This document shows positions 35,144 to 44,305 of a stretch of 52,480 bases of DNA, one piece after another. A model generated the notes under the pieces. It had not been told where the DNA came from, searched no databases, and was given only the letters and a program-made list of their open reading frames with translations. The position numbers and the translations under genes are program-made. How positions within the stretch are numbered: position 1 is the stretch's first letter; the number at the start of each line of letters is the position of its first letter. Source of the stretch: an uncultured Mycoplasmatota bacterium (GTDB lineage: Bacteria > Bacillota_I > Bacilli_A > RF39 > UBA660); assembly GCA_948470005.1 (NCBI GenBank), contig CAOKNI010000005.1, forward strand, positions 1 to 52,480, read 5' to 3'.

Positions 35144-35277
35144 TTATTATACCTCACAATGCTTTACATAAAGTATAACATAAAAAATGTAAATTATTAA
35201 CACTATATTAGTTAACTTTACACTTGTTTTATTCTTATTCCTATTTATGTATGTTATAATTACGTAGGTGATATAAA
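35144..35277. promoter_or_regulatory. divergent promoter region between the NPKT protein and sortase genes
   Basis: On the complement, TGTTATACT is an extended -10 for the NPKT gene. On the + strand, TGTTATAAT (35252-35260) is an extended -10 for the sortase, followed by AGGTGAT. Between them, TTTACAT/ATGTAAA and GTTAAC-type half-sites form imperfect dyads that could bind a common regulator. Confidence 0.5.
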
Positions 35278-36108
35278 ATGCCAAAAAAGCAAATAATTAG
35301 AGTTAAGTGGAAAAATTTTCTTTTTTTTATAATTTTGAATACATGTATTGTTATTGTTATTTTATCTTCTATTAAAATAGCAAAATGGTATATTGATTCT
35401 AAAGATACTACAACTCAAATTAATAATATTTTAGAAGTAACAGAAATTAAAGAAATTAAAGATACTGAGAAAACTCAAATTATTGAAAATAATGAGTTAG
35501 AGAATGACAATCCCTATATAGATTATATAAAAATGAATTTAATAGATGTGGATTTTAAAGATTTAAAAGAACAAAATGCCTCAACTATTGGCTGGATTAA
35601 AGTTAGTGGAACAAATATAAACTATCCGTTTGTTCAAGCAAAAGATAATGATTATTATTTAAATCATTCGTTTAATAAGACATATAATAATGCAGGTTGG
35701 ATTTTTTTGGACTATCGAAATTCTATTAATAAATTAGATAAAAATATGATTATATATGGGCATGGCAGAAGCGATAAGACAATGTTTGGAACTCTTAAAA
35801 ATACTCTTTATAAAGAATGGTTAAATAATCCTCTTAATCATATAATCAAAATATCAACAGAATATGGAAATACTTTATGGCAAATATTTAGTATCTATCA
35901 TATAGAAACCACTAGTGATTATTTATATACAAATTTTAATTCAAATAAAGAATTTAGAAAATTTAGTGATATGTTACTGGATAGAAGTATATTTGACTTT
36001 AAAACTTCAGTTTCTGATGACGATAATATTTTAACTTTATCTACTTGTTATAATGATAAAGAAAAAATGGTAGTTCATGCAAAGTTAATAAAAATACAAC
36101 AAAAATAG
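35278..36108 (+). CDS. class B sortase with Lys in place of the catalytic Arg
   Basis: 276 residues: one N-terminal membrane segment (~13-36), an Asp/Glu/Lys linker, and a class B sortase domain (ASTIGWIKVSGTNINYPFVQ..DNDYYLNHSF..NNAGWIFLDYRN). The catalytic His162 is in IIYGHGR and Cys257 is in LSTCYN. The third residue, normally Arg just before the last strand, is Lys263 (CYNDKEKMVVHAKL). Sortases cleave the sorting signal and join the protein to peptidoglycan. The likely substrate is the divergently transcribed NPKT protein. The Arg-to-Lys change could lower or abolish activity, or another Arg may compensate. Confidence 0.88.
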   Translation: MPKKQIIRVKWKNFLFFIILNTCIVIVILSSIKIAKWYIDSKDTTTQINNILEVTEIKEIKDTEKTQIIENNELENDNPYIDYIKMNLIDVDFKDLKEQNASTIGWIKVSGTNINYPFVQAKDNDYYLNHSFNKTYNNAGWIFLDYRNSINKLDKNMIIYGHGRSDKTMFGTLKNTLYKEWLNNPLNHIIKISTEYGNTLWQIFSIYHIETTSDYLYTNFNSNKEFRKFSDMLLDRSIFDFKTSVSDDDNILTLSTCYNDKEKMVVHAKLIKIQQK

Positions 36109-36240
36109 TATGGTATTTTAAATACAATAAACTATAATAAAGATAAAATGAAAAATTAAACATGTAAAGCAAAAATATTAAAAATACATAAAAATACTTT
36201 AGTTATAAGTTTTTATTAATATGAATATAAAAATTATAAT
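36109..36240. other. spacer after the sortase
   Basis: AT-rich, with no gene and no convincing terminator. It leads directly into the 3-prime end of the convergent methylthiotransferase pseudogene. Confidence 0.4.
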
Positions 36241-37434
36241 TTACGAAGGATTCTTCCATTTACATGATTTGGTGAGGTTGCATAGAACATATTAGGTACT
36301 TGCTCAACAAAGTCAGCATTAATTAGTGTAGTATCGCCTAATTTTATTTAGCTTGATGGACAAGTTATAGTAATTCGTTAGTAATAAAGCGATATAAAGT
36401 ACTATAATAGTCTTTTCCGGCATCTTTATATATTAATGTTCCTTCAACCGGATGCGATAAAAGCTCTTTTCTTTGACGCTCAATTAAACTAATCATATTT
36501 TCATAGTAATATAGTTTTAAGGCGTATTTTTCTTCTTTAGTCATAACTGCAGTAGGATAACAAACTAAGAATATAGTTTCAATAAATATATCTGGTCTAT
36601 AAGTAGAAATCATACTTAAAATATTACGGGCTTCTTTCGCAGTATTGCGTCTTCCCATTAACTTTAGCATATCATCATCCATAGATTGAATAGGAATCAT
36701 AACCCTCTTTATTTTAGGATTAAATAAAATTTCACGTAAAAGTTCATGATTGATGTTATCAGGGCATAAAGAATCCAGCATAATACTTTTAATAGTGGAA
36801 ATTTTACTAATATGACTAATCAACTCAGCAAGTTTAAGTTTTTTATATAAGTCTAACCCATATTCTGAAACATTTAAACCAGTAAGATTTACTTCAGTTA
36901 TGCCAAATTAATCACTAAAATATTTAATAGCACAAATTATTTCTTCAAAAGGAATACTTTTTAGAGAAAAATTTAAATAATTGCTTTTACAATAAGCACA
37001 TCTTTTAGAACAGCCATCTTGTATAACTATATCTGGTCTTTTTCTATTTCTAAGATTATAACTCATAGATGGATAATAAACGACAGTACTAGCTTTTTGC
37101 ATATCTAAATATTAAGCTAATTCACGTTGCATATTAACTCCATATCCACGGCCAATATAATCAATATCTTTATTATCTTTAAAATAATCATAAAATTTGT
37201 CATAAGCTGTAACACAGCCAAATACAGCTAATTTAGTATTTCTATTTTTATTGGCAATTAATTCATTAATATCTGTTATAGATTTATCAATTCTTTCTTT
37301 TACATAGACACATCCTATATAACAAATAATATCCGCATCATTAATACTATTTACATATATTAAATTATTGATTCTAAGCCTTGAATATAAGAACGACTAA
37401 TATCACAACAACTATCGACTATATATACCTTCAT
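36241..37434 (-). pseudogene. ruined radical-SAM methylthiotransferase (MiaB/MtaB-like) gene
   Basis: Read on the complement with frame changes: MKVYIVDSCCDISRSYIQGLE, then DADIICYIGCVYVKERIDKSITDINELI and LAVFGCVTAYDKF. Next come RPDIVIQDGCSKRCAYCKSNYLN (the radical-SAM Cys cluster) and IQSMDDDMLKLMGRRNTAKEARNIL. It ends with a TRAM-like end (INADFVEQVPNMFYATSPNHVNGRIL). The order matches the UPF0004/radical SAM/TRAM layout of tRNA methylthiotransferases. At least three frameshifts or stops break it (near 37385, 37110, 36900 and 36350). GGAGGGG precedes the old start codon, so decay seems recent. Many cluster Cys residues are still present. Confidence 0.85.
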
Positions 37435-37500
37435 TTAAACCCCTCCGTAAATTTAAGTTATTTTATCATAATTATTATTTATAGTAAAAAATTTATTCAT

Positions 37501-37533
37501 AGAAAAAAGAACAACTAATTGAATAGTCATTCT
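37501..37533 (-). terminator. terminator of the 1653-aa surface protein gene
   Basis: On the complement AGAATGACT pairs with AGTTGTTCT over 9 bp with two G-U pairs, followed by TTTTTTC. It overlaps the stop codon and is homologous to the split terminator at 27.7/25.7 kb. Confidence 0.75.
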
Positions 37534-40500
37534 ATTTTTTAGATTTTCTTTTCTTCAATACTAATCCCATAAGACCAGCGGCAGCTACTGCACCACTTGC
37601 AACAAACCAGATGACATTATTATTTATTCTTGTTTCAGAAGTTTCTGGTTTATTTGTTACTGGTGATTCTGATGTTTCTTCATTATAAGAAATAACATAT
37701 TTTCCTAAGTGGTCTGTTTCAAATTTGATAGAACCATCATTTTCTACTTCATAATTTAATGTTCTAATTAAAGAATTTTCCGTTATTTCATAGATTCCTA
37801 AGAATTTTTTGGTTTTATCTAATTCTACAGTTAACTTCATAATTGTATTTGGTTCTACTTTATCTAGATTTTCGTTATTAAAGTATAATTCAAAATACTC
37901 ACTTGATGCACCAAATCTTTCTTTTAAAGTACTATTTATTGTTATAAAGTTTCTTGTTAAAGTAATATTGTCTTTAACAGCATCTTCTGGAATATTAATA
38001 GTAATATTTCCAGCACTATATGTTTGTTCTTTGGTTTCGTTACCTGGAGTAGTAGTGTTATTATTATTGCCATTGTTACTATCATTAGGCTTAGTTATTG
38101 TACCTGGATTATTTGTATTTGTGCTATCTCCAGGTTTCTCTGGTTTACTTGAGTTATCATTGTTGTTGCCAGCGTCACTAGGCTTATCCGGTTTATTATC
38201 ATTGTTGTCATCATCACTAGGCTTATTTGGCTTATTATCATTGTTGCCATCATCACTAGGCTTATTTGGCTTATTATCATTGTTGTCATTATCACTAGGC
38301 TTATTTGGCTTATTATCATTGTTGTCATTATCACTAGGTTTATTCGGTTTATTATCATTGTTGTCATTATCACTAGGTTTATTCGGTTTATTATCATTGT
38401 TGCCATCATCACTAGGCTTATTTGGCTTATTATCACTGTTGTCATTATCACTTGGCTCATCCGGATTAACTGGTTTGTCTGGTTTCTTTTCTTCAAGCCA
38501 ATCAATAATAGCCTTTAAAGTTTTTGAATTGCCGGCTTTATCATAAATTACAATTTTATAAATTCCATTTTCAGCAAACTCATAAGTTCCATTACCTTCT
38601 TTGTAACTAATTTCCTCGCTTGGATTAACAACTTTTACAACTGCTTTAGTTTTGCTACTTTTATCATATTTTAATTCCGCAGTTGGGGCTTCTTTATCAA
38701 TCCAATTTACTTTTGCAGTAACACTTCCAATGTTACCAGCAGCATCTTTAAATTCAAAAGTAAATTCGCCATTCTTTTGAAATACATATGTTGTTTTTCC
38801 ATTATTATTTGTTACTTTTACATCATTTTTATCAAATGTTATACTAGCTGTTACATTTTTATTTGTCTTACTTTTTATGTCATATTTAATTTGTGCCTCT
38901 GGTATAACTGTGTCAATCCAGTCTACTTTAGCCGTTGCTTTACCTTTATTTCCAGCTTTATCTTGAAACTCGAAAGTAAATTCACCGTTTTTTGTAAACT
39001 CATATGTTAAAGGATTGCAATTAGCAATTATATTACCATTAGGATCTATAACATGTTCGTCTTCAATTGTAAAACCTTCTAAAATATTTCCGTCCTTGTC
39101 TAACACTTGTTCTTCAGCATTTAAAGTATAATTAGTATTATTTGTTACTATAACTTCTTCACTAGGTTTAATAGTTGCCATGACTTCTTTATTAGTTGGA
39201 GTTGTTATATTGAATTCGATAGTTGCTGTTGGTGCTTCTTTGTCTATCCATCTAACTTTTGCGGTTGCTGAACCTTTAGTATTTTTTTCATCAACAAATT
39301 CAAAGGTAAAGTCACCGTTTTCTTTAAAGACATGGGTATCCCCGCCTTCGCTAGTGATAGTAATTTTTGTACTTGGATTAATTAATCTAGCAACAACTTC
39401 TTTATTAGTTGGATCAGTTGTGCTATAACCAATACCAGCAGTAGGATGAGGGTTTTGAGTTGAGTCATGATAGAAATTAAACATTCTAGCACCCATATGT
39501 TCTCTTTTATAAGTATTAGACCAAGACATATTCTCTCCAACAATTTTGACATATTTAACTTCCACTGGTTCAAAATCAACAGTTTTAGTATCATTGTTGT
39601 TAGCCCATGAAACATTTGTAATTTCAAAGAAATCTTCGCCATTTAGGCTTCCTAAAATCTTCCCAGTCATTATTTTTCCATTAGTTGGAGTTGGAACATA
39701 ATCCATAGCACTTAAATATACAGCTTTATCAAACATTATAGTAATATATCTTTCTTTATCATCAGCACCATTAGAACTATTTAACCAATAAGTATTATAG
39801 TTTCCATCAATACTATATCTAGCTGGATTTGATGAATATTCCTTTGAAAAAGACACAATACTTAAATGTGATACAGGAATATATTTTCTGGTATCCGTTT
39901 GATTATCTTCAGTAAATTCAAAAGTTAAAATATTACTTGCGAGTTTAACGCCATTAGTCATTTGTCTTATTTGCAAAGTCTTGTTGCCAGTATTATTTGG
40001 CGAAGAAGTGGCATAGCTTGTCCAGTCATCATTCTCACTATTACGCCATTCATAGGTTAAATCAATACCCATAATTCTATTTTCTAAATCATTACGATAG
40101 AAATTATTAGCATTTATAACATTATCAATGATATTAATAGTATAAATATTCTCATCACGATAATCACTTCCAACAATGTGAATTTTAATATCATTTTGAG
40201 CAGTAATACTATTTAATTCTGTTTTGCTAAGTAAAACTTCTTTTTCACTAGTTGCAGTCCATGTATTACCACCATCTAAGCTATAATCCCAACGAACACC
40301 ATTACCTTCGTATTTACTTCCGAGCATTATTTTACCAGCATTATCGCCACTAAATGAGAAACTTGCAATAGAATAATCATTATTTCCTAATAAGTAATTA
40401 GCCATTATTCGAGATATAGATGGTTGATTTATGAATGAATTGTCTCCATTTAAGCCAGTAGCTTTTTGAAGAGCTATTCTAGTATAATTATCATAAATAG

Positions 40501-42493
40501 CATAATAATTTGTACCTTTTAAATTATTGTTTATTAATTTTAATAAATCATACATAGGTAGTGGAAAATAATACATTTTATCAGCTAGACGAGCTGCCAA
40601 TTCAATATAATCTTCAGCTGTTTTATTAGTATTTTGTTGATATGTTCTGATTAATCCATACCATGCATCCATATTAAATGATTGGTATTCTAAAGCTTTA
40701 TTGTAAATTTCTTCTAATTTTACAACATCATTTGCGTAAAGCTCAGCAAGGAGCATAGTTTCTAAAGCTTTATTATAATTTTCTAAATCATTTAGAGCTT
40801 CTTGAGCATAAGGAACATAACTCACTTGATAGTATGAATCCCAATTGTTTGAACCCCAACCACATAGAAGTCTTTCACTCTTTTCAGATTTAGTCCAACC
40901 GCTTACATCATTGTTTAGACTCCACATACCATCACCATTTGCTGCTTTTGAATATTCCATGAATGCTGCATGGCCTGGTTGTCCAAGTACAGCAGAAGGT
41001 ATTCCTAAAGCACCATCTAAATTAGAGCCTGTTTTAGATAAACCGCCGCATACAGAACCTTGTTCAAATACTATCCAAAGTTTTGGTTTACCTACTTTAT
41101 AAGTTATATTAAATTTTGATAAAAAATACTTTTTATCCCATTTTTCATAATTTTCAGCACTATAATATTGTGCCAAATTATAATTATACCCAAATCTATA
41201 AACTATATAATTATAAGGACCTCTTCGGGCTTCTCCTCCACCTTTTACACGCATGAAATAATTTAACCATTTAATTTCTTCATCATCAATATTGTTATTC
41301 ATTACCCAACGCATCTCTTCAATATTAAGAGTTTCAAATACTGCATTATTTAAAATACTTCCACCATTAAACTCGTTGGTTCCAGCTTGCATTTCTTTGT
41401 ATATTTCATATCTTGTAACTGGATTAGAACATTGATTTCCGCCTATCCATAAACAAACATCAGCAGAATGAGTTAACGATAATGTAATCATCATTCTCTT
41501 ATACAAATCGCCTAAAACTGTATATTGAGTTTTAGTTTTATTACTTAAATCATCTTTATACTTGCTATATAAACTTACTAAAACATCTAAAGATTTCATG
41601 TAAGTACCTGTTGGTCTACCACCAGTAATATAGTATTTTAAAGCTTCATGGTCAGTTAATATCCATTTTATAGTTTCTTTATGATTATTATCTAAATGAG
41701 CATATGCTTGTAATAATTCATAACCGATGTTACTTACGAATTTACGAGATAAAATGGTATGTTCTTTAGAAGTTACTAATTCTTCATAAGTTGCTTTATT
41801 TAGAATATTATCATATTCGTCTAAAGTTTTAATAAAATCATAAGGTTTAGTAGCCTCTTCTTTATTATAGCCCTCTTTATATAACATGGCATCAGCATAT
41901 ACTGCATGGTCGGCAGTATCATTACCGTTATTATGAGCATAAAGCTTAATGTAGTTTTTACCTTTTATATCAATTGTTATAAATTCGGCTTCACTATTAC
42001 CTTTTTTTACTGGTGGGGATACTAAGGTATGCAAATCCCAATTTACACCGTCAACAGAAGTGTAGATTGAAAATTTAACGCCATTTCCATTAGTGCCTTT
42101 AGAGGCATCGAGACCATAGTAAGTTGAAAAATAGTCATAATTAAGGCCTGTTATATTATATACAAGAGTGCTTGTTGCATGTGCAGCAATCCCTTTTAAA
42201 AATAGTTTTTTAGAGCCATTAATAATAAGAGCTATCAATCCATTATTTTGGTTTGACTCTAAATTATGGTCTAAGGTTATATTTCCCCATCCAACACTAG
42301 ATTGTTCTTTGACATAAGGAATATCTGATAGATATGTAAAATCCTTATTAATATTGTTTTCTATTGCTATACTGCTTTGACCTTTGGTACTCTCTGTAAA
42401 AGAGTTTCTAGGATAAAAAACAGTTGCTATTATAGCAAAACCAATTATAGTAATTAATAAATAACTTAATTTTTTCTTATTAAAATTTTTCAT
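37532..42493 (-). CDS. giant anchored surface protein: NPCBM, transglutaminase-like core, F5/8C, Ig-like repeats (paralogue 2)
   Basis: The 1653-residue paralogue of the 27697-32919 product has the same order: a signal peptide, an NPCBM domain (~55-215), a helical region, a Cys/His core (Cys482 in GSVCGGLSKTGSNLDG; His508 in GQPGHAAF, the same 26-residue spacing), an F5/8C domain (~868-1014), Ig-like units (~1020-1340), a 13-residue linker repeat (KPNKPSDNDNNDN), a terminal beta-domain, and a membrane anchor ending KKRKSKK. Before the anchor stands TNKPETSET, only faintly like a sorting motif. The conserved Cys and His argue for an enzyme rather than a mere adhesin. One Ig-like unit contains an extra ~35-residue loop (around 39010-39130). 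The promoter and terminator are its own. Confidence 0.85.
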   Translation of the reverse strand: MKNFNKKKLSYLLITIIGFAIIATVFYPRNSFTESTKGQSSIAIENNINKDFTYLSDIPYVKEQSSVGWGNITLDHNLESNQNNGLIALIINGSKKLFLKGIAAHATSTLVYNITGLNYDYFSTYYGLDASKGTNGNGVKFSIYTSVDGVNWDLHTLVSPPVKKGNSEAEFITIDIKGKNYIKLYAHNNGNDTADHAVYADAMLYKEGYNKEEATKPYDFIKTLDEYDNILNKATYEELVTSKEHTILSRKFVSNIGYELLQAYAHLDNNHKETIKWILTDHEALKYYITGGRPTGTYMKSLDVLVSLYSKYKDDLSNKTKTQYTVLGDLYKRMMITLSLTHSADVCLWIGGNQCSNPVTRYEIYKEMQAGTNEFNGGSILNNAVFETLNIEEMRWVMNNNIDDEEIKWLNYFMRVKGGGEARRGPYNYIVYRFGYNYNLAQYYSAENYEKWDKKYFLSKFNITYKVGKPKLWIVFEQGSVCGGLSKTGSNLDGALGIPSAVLGQPGHAAFMEYSKAANGDGMWSLNNDVSGWTKSEKSERLLCGWGSNNWDSYYQVSYVPYAQEALNDLENYNKALETMLLAELYANDVVKLEEIYNKALEYQSFNMDAWYGLIRTYQQNTNKTAEDYIELAARLADKMYYFPLPMYDLLKLINNNLKGTNYYAIYDNYTRIALQKATGLNGDNSFINQPSISRIMANYLLGNNDYSIASFSFSGDNAGKIMLGSKYEGNGVRWDYSLDGGNTWTATSEKEVLLSKTELNSITAQNDIKIHIVGSDYRDENIYTINIIDNVINANNFYRNDLENRIMGIDLTYEWRNSENDDWTSYATSSPNNTGNKTLQIRQMTNGVKLASNILTFEFTEDNQTDTRKYIPVSHLSIVSFSKEYSSNPARYSIDGNYNTYWLNSSNGADDKERYITIMFDKAVYLSAMDYVPTPTNGKIMTGKILGSLNGEDFFEITNVSWANNNDTKTVDFEPVEVKYVKIVGENMSWSNTYKREHMGARMFNFYHDSTQNPHPTAGIGYSTTDPTNKEVVARLINPSTKITITSEGGDTHVFKENGDFTFEFVDEKNTKGSATAKVRWIDKEAPTATIEFNITTPTNKEVMATIKPSEEVIVTNNTNYTLNAEEQVLDKDGNILEGFTIEDEHVIDPNGNIIANCNPLTYEFTKNGEFTFEFQDKAGNKGKATAKVDWIDTVIPEAQIKYDIKSKTNKNVTASITFDKNDVKVTNNNGKTTYVFQKNGEFTFEFKDAAGNIGSVTAKVNWIDKEAPTAELKYDKSSKTKAVVKVVNPSEEISYKEGNGTYEFAENGIYKIVIYDKAGNSKTLKAIIDWLEEKKPDKPVNPDEPSDNDNSDNKPNKPSDDGNNDNKPNKPSDNDNNDNKPNKPSDNDNNDNKPNKPSDNDNNDNKPNKPSDDGNNDNKPNKPSDDDNNDNKPDKPSDAGNNNDNSSKPEKPGDSTNTNNPGTITKPNDSNNGNNNNTTTPGNETKEQTYSAGNITINIPEDAVKDNITLTRNFITINSTLKERFGASSEYFELYFNNENLDKVEPNTIMKLTVELDKTKKFLGIYEITENSLIRTLNYEVENDGSIKFETDHLGKYVISYNEETSESPVTNKPETSETRINNNVIWFVASGAVAAAGLMGLVLKKRKSKK
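38165..38456 (-). repeat. 39-bp tandem repeat, about seven to eight copies
   Basis: Units encode KPNKPSDNDNNDN with variants (DDG, DDD, DAG). The linker occupies the same position as the 42-bp array in paralogue 1, but the unit is different, so the two arrays arose separately. Confidence 0.88.
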
Positions 42494-42526
42494 AAAAATA
42501 AGTCCTCCCTTTTTTAAATGTCATTT

Positions 42527-42555
42527 ATTATAATACAAAATTAAAATTTTTGCAA
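42527..42555 (-). promoter_or_regulatory. promoter of the 1653-aa surface protein gene
   Basis: The complement has TTGCAA (42550-42555), a 17-bp spacer, and TATAAT (42527-42532), then GGGAGG before the ATG. Confidence 0.7.
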
Positions 42556-42689
42556 CTTATATATTCATTTTACCATTTTTTGTGAAAACGTGTAAAGTGT
42601 TTTGTTGTATTTTACATATATTTTACTATTCATTTACATTATTTTTTTCGATTAATTATCTTTAATATAAACTTTAGTTAAAATTGATA

Positions 42690-43168
42690 TGTAATCATAA
42701 ACAAATTTAACAAAAATAAAAATGCAAACACTTTTTTGTATCTACATTTTTATATGTTTTATAATTATTTTTTTCTAATGAAGCAACAATTCCACTTGCA
42801 ATAATCCAAAAAGCATTATTTTTATTTTCTTCTTTTTGATTTACATTTTCTTCATTAGTTGGTTGTTTTATCTCTGAAGTTTCTTCCTTTTCTTTATATG
42901 ATACAACATATTTTCCTAAATGATTTGTTTCTATTTCTACTGTTCCATCACTATTCTTCTTGTAATTTAGTTTCTTAACACTTGCATCATCATGGATTTT
43001 ATAAACTCTTAAGAATTCTTTTGTTGAATCTAATTCTAAAACCATTTTCATATCTGCTTCTACTTCTACTTTTTCTGATAATTCATCTCTAAATATATCT
43101 CAAAATATTCACTAGCATTGCCAAATCTTTTCTTAAGCGTACTATTTATCGAGCCATTTACTATGGTC
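42690..43168 (-). pseudogene. C-terminal relic of a third giant surface-protein paralogue
   Basis: The complement reads INSTLKKRFGNASEYFEIYL, frameshift, DELSEKVEVEADMKMVLELDSTKEFLRVYKI, then GTVEIETNHLGKYVVSYKEKEE and NAFWIIASGIVAS, where the anchor segment is cut short. These are the same landmarks as the terminal domain and anchor of the two intact paralogues (STLKERFGASSEYFE, LELDKTKKFLGIYEI, LGKYVISY). Everything upstream was lost where an IS30 fragment now lies. Confidence 0.85.
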
Positions 43169-43199
43169 TTCTTAAAGTAAAAAAAAAAGGACACTAAAA

Positions 43200-43848
43200 G
43201 AATGACAAAATTTGATAAGTCTGGTGAATATAAAAATAAAGGTAAATTACCAGTTAGTAAATTATCTTATAGTATTGAGCTAAAACCTGAAGAAATAAAC
43301 AACATAACTTCATTTGGAAACTGAAAGTTAGACACTGTTATTAGTGCTTCTAAAGAACAACATAAGCATTAATGACTTTAACCAAAAGAAAAACTAGATT
43401 TGAAATTATTGGAGTACTCGAAGCTAAAACCAAAGAAGAAGTAATCTTAAAATTCAAAAAAATTAAAGATTATTTCAATTCTCACATTAATGAGGCTTTT
43501 AATTCTATTACTACTGATAATGGTATTGAATTTTCTGGTTTTCTAGATATTATTGAATTAACAAATACCAAATTTTATTTTTGTCATCCGTATGCTTCTT
43601 ATGAAAAAGGTACTAACGAAAAACATAATAGTCTTATTAGATATTTTATCCCAAAGAAAACACTAATTGAAAATTATTCAATTAGTGATATAAATAATAT
43701 TTGTAGTTGGATGAATAATTATCCAAGAAAAATACTTGAATATCAAACTCCACCTGAAGTTTTGCAAAAAGAATTGCGAAATGACAAACTATTTAATAAA
43801 ATAATAAATATTCAAAAAGCAATTAATGCTTTAAGGATATTATATTAA
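43200..43848 (+). pseudogene. C-terminal fragment of an IS30-family transposase
   Basis: An out-of-frame piece near 43204-43320 (MTKFDKSGEYKNKGKLPVSKL) and KLDTVI near 43327 precede a 158-codon open frame (43372-43848). The frame reads TLTKRKTRFEIIG, then TTDNGIEFSGF (second catalytic Asp), then EKGTNEKHNSLIRYFIPKK (catalytic Glu), the IS30 core. The first Asp region is disrupted and the DNA-binding domain is missing, so it is inactive. It is a different IS30 lineage from the intact copy at 4.2 kb. It abuts the third paralogue relic, so it probably took part in that gene's loss. Confidence 0.8.
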
Positions 43849-43935
43849 CTAACAATATATTTAAGTCTGAATACTCACCAAGTCAAAAATATTAGAAAAT
43901 ATCTTCAATATCTTTCCAACTATTTCTAAATATTG

Positions 43936-43941
43936 TATAAT
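43936..43941 (+). promoter_or_regulatory. -10 element upstream of the pseudopilin-tdk operon
   Basis: TATAAT lies 17 bp after a weak -35 (TTTCCA, 43913-43918) and 17 bp before the pseudopilin start. Confidence 0.4.
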
Positions 43942-43958
43942 TAAATAGTGATATATAT

Positions 43959-44300
43959 ATGAATAATAAAGGATTTACATTAATAGAAGTTCTCGCATCC
44001 ATTACCATCATGGGAATAATTGCAGTTTTAGCAAGTATCAACTTTTTAACTTATTATGAAGAAAAAGAAGAGTTAAGTAATAAAAATACTAATGAAATTA
44101 TCGAAACATCCGCTTGTCTTTATATTGAGTTAAACAAAAATAATTTGCTAAAAGAAAAGTGTTTAACTTTAGGTTGCACTATTACAACTGATGATTTGAT
44201 TAAGGAAGGCCTACTCTTAAGTAAAGATATTTCTGAAAAGAAAACTATTAATATATATCGAGAAAATAATGAAAAAAAATGTACAATAAATGAGGAGTGA
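43959..44300 (+). CDS. orphan type IV pilin-like (pseudopilin) protein
   Basis: The 113-residue protein begins MNNKGFTLIEVLASITIMGIIAVLASINFL, the class III signal of type IV pilins and ComG-type pseudopilins: prepilin peptidase cleaves after Gly, and Phe and Glu at +1 and +5 are present. A short C-terminal part with two or three Cys (CLTLGC, KKCTI) follows. No pilus ATPase, platform protein or peptidase gene is nearby. Its stop overlaps the ribosome-binding site of tdk, so the two are co-transcribed. It is shorter than typical major pilins and may be a minor pseudopilin for DNA uptake encoded away from the main locus. Confidence 0.8.
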   Translation: MNNKGFTLIEVLASITIMGIIAVLASINFLTYYEEKEELSNKNTNEIIETSACLYIELNKNNLLKEKCLTLGCTITTDDLIKEGLLLSKDISEKKTINIYRENNEKKCTINEE

Positions 44301-44305
44301 TTTTG

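Noticed and set aside
37620..37680. LPXTG-like sorting motif (KPETS) before the anchor of the 1653-aa protein
   Set aside because: The Leu and Gly are absent, the paralogue has KPQDT at the same place, and the spacing to the hydrophobic segment is variable. A plain membrane anchor is the safer reading.
37809..38546. Open frames on both strands across the 39-bp repeat array
   Set aside because: Same cause: low-complexity repeats stay open in several frames. Only the frame continuous with the 1653-aa protein has domains and a start.
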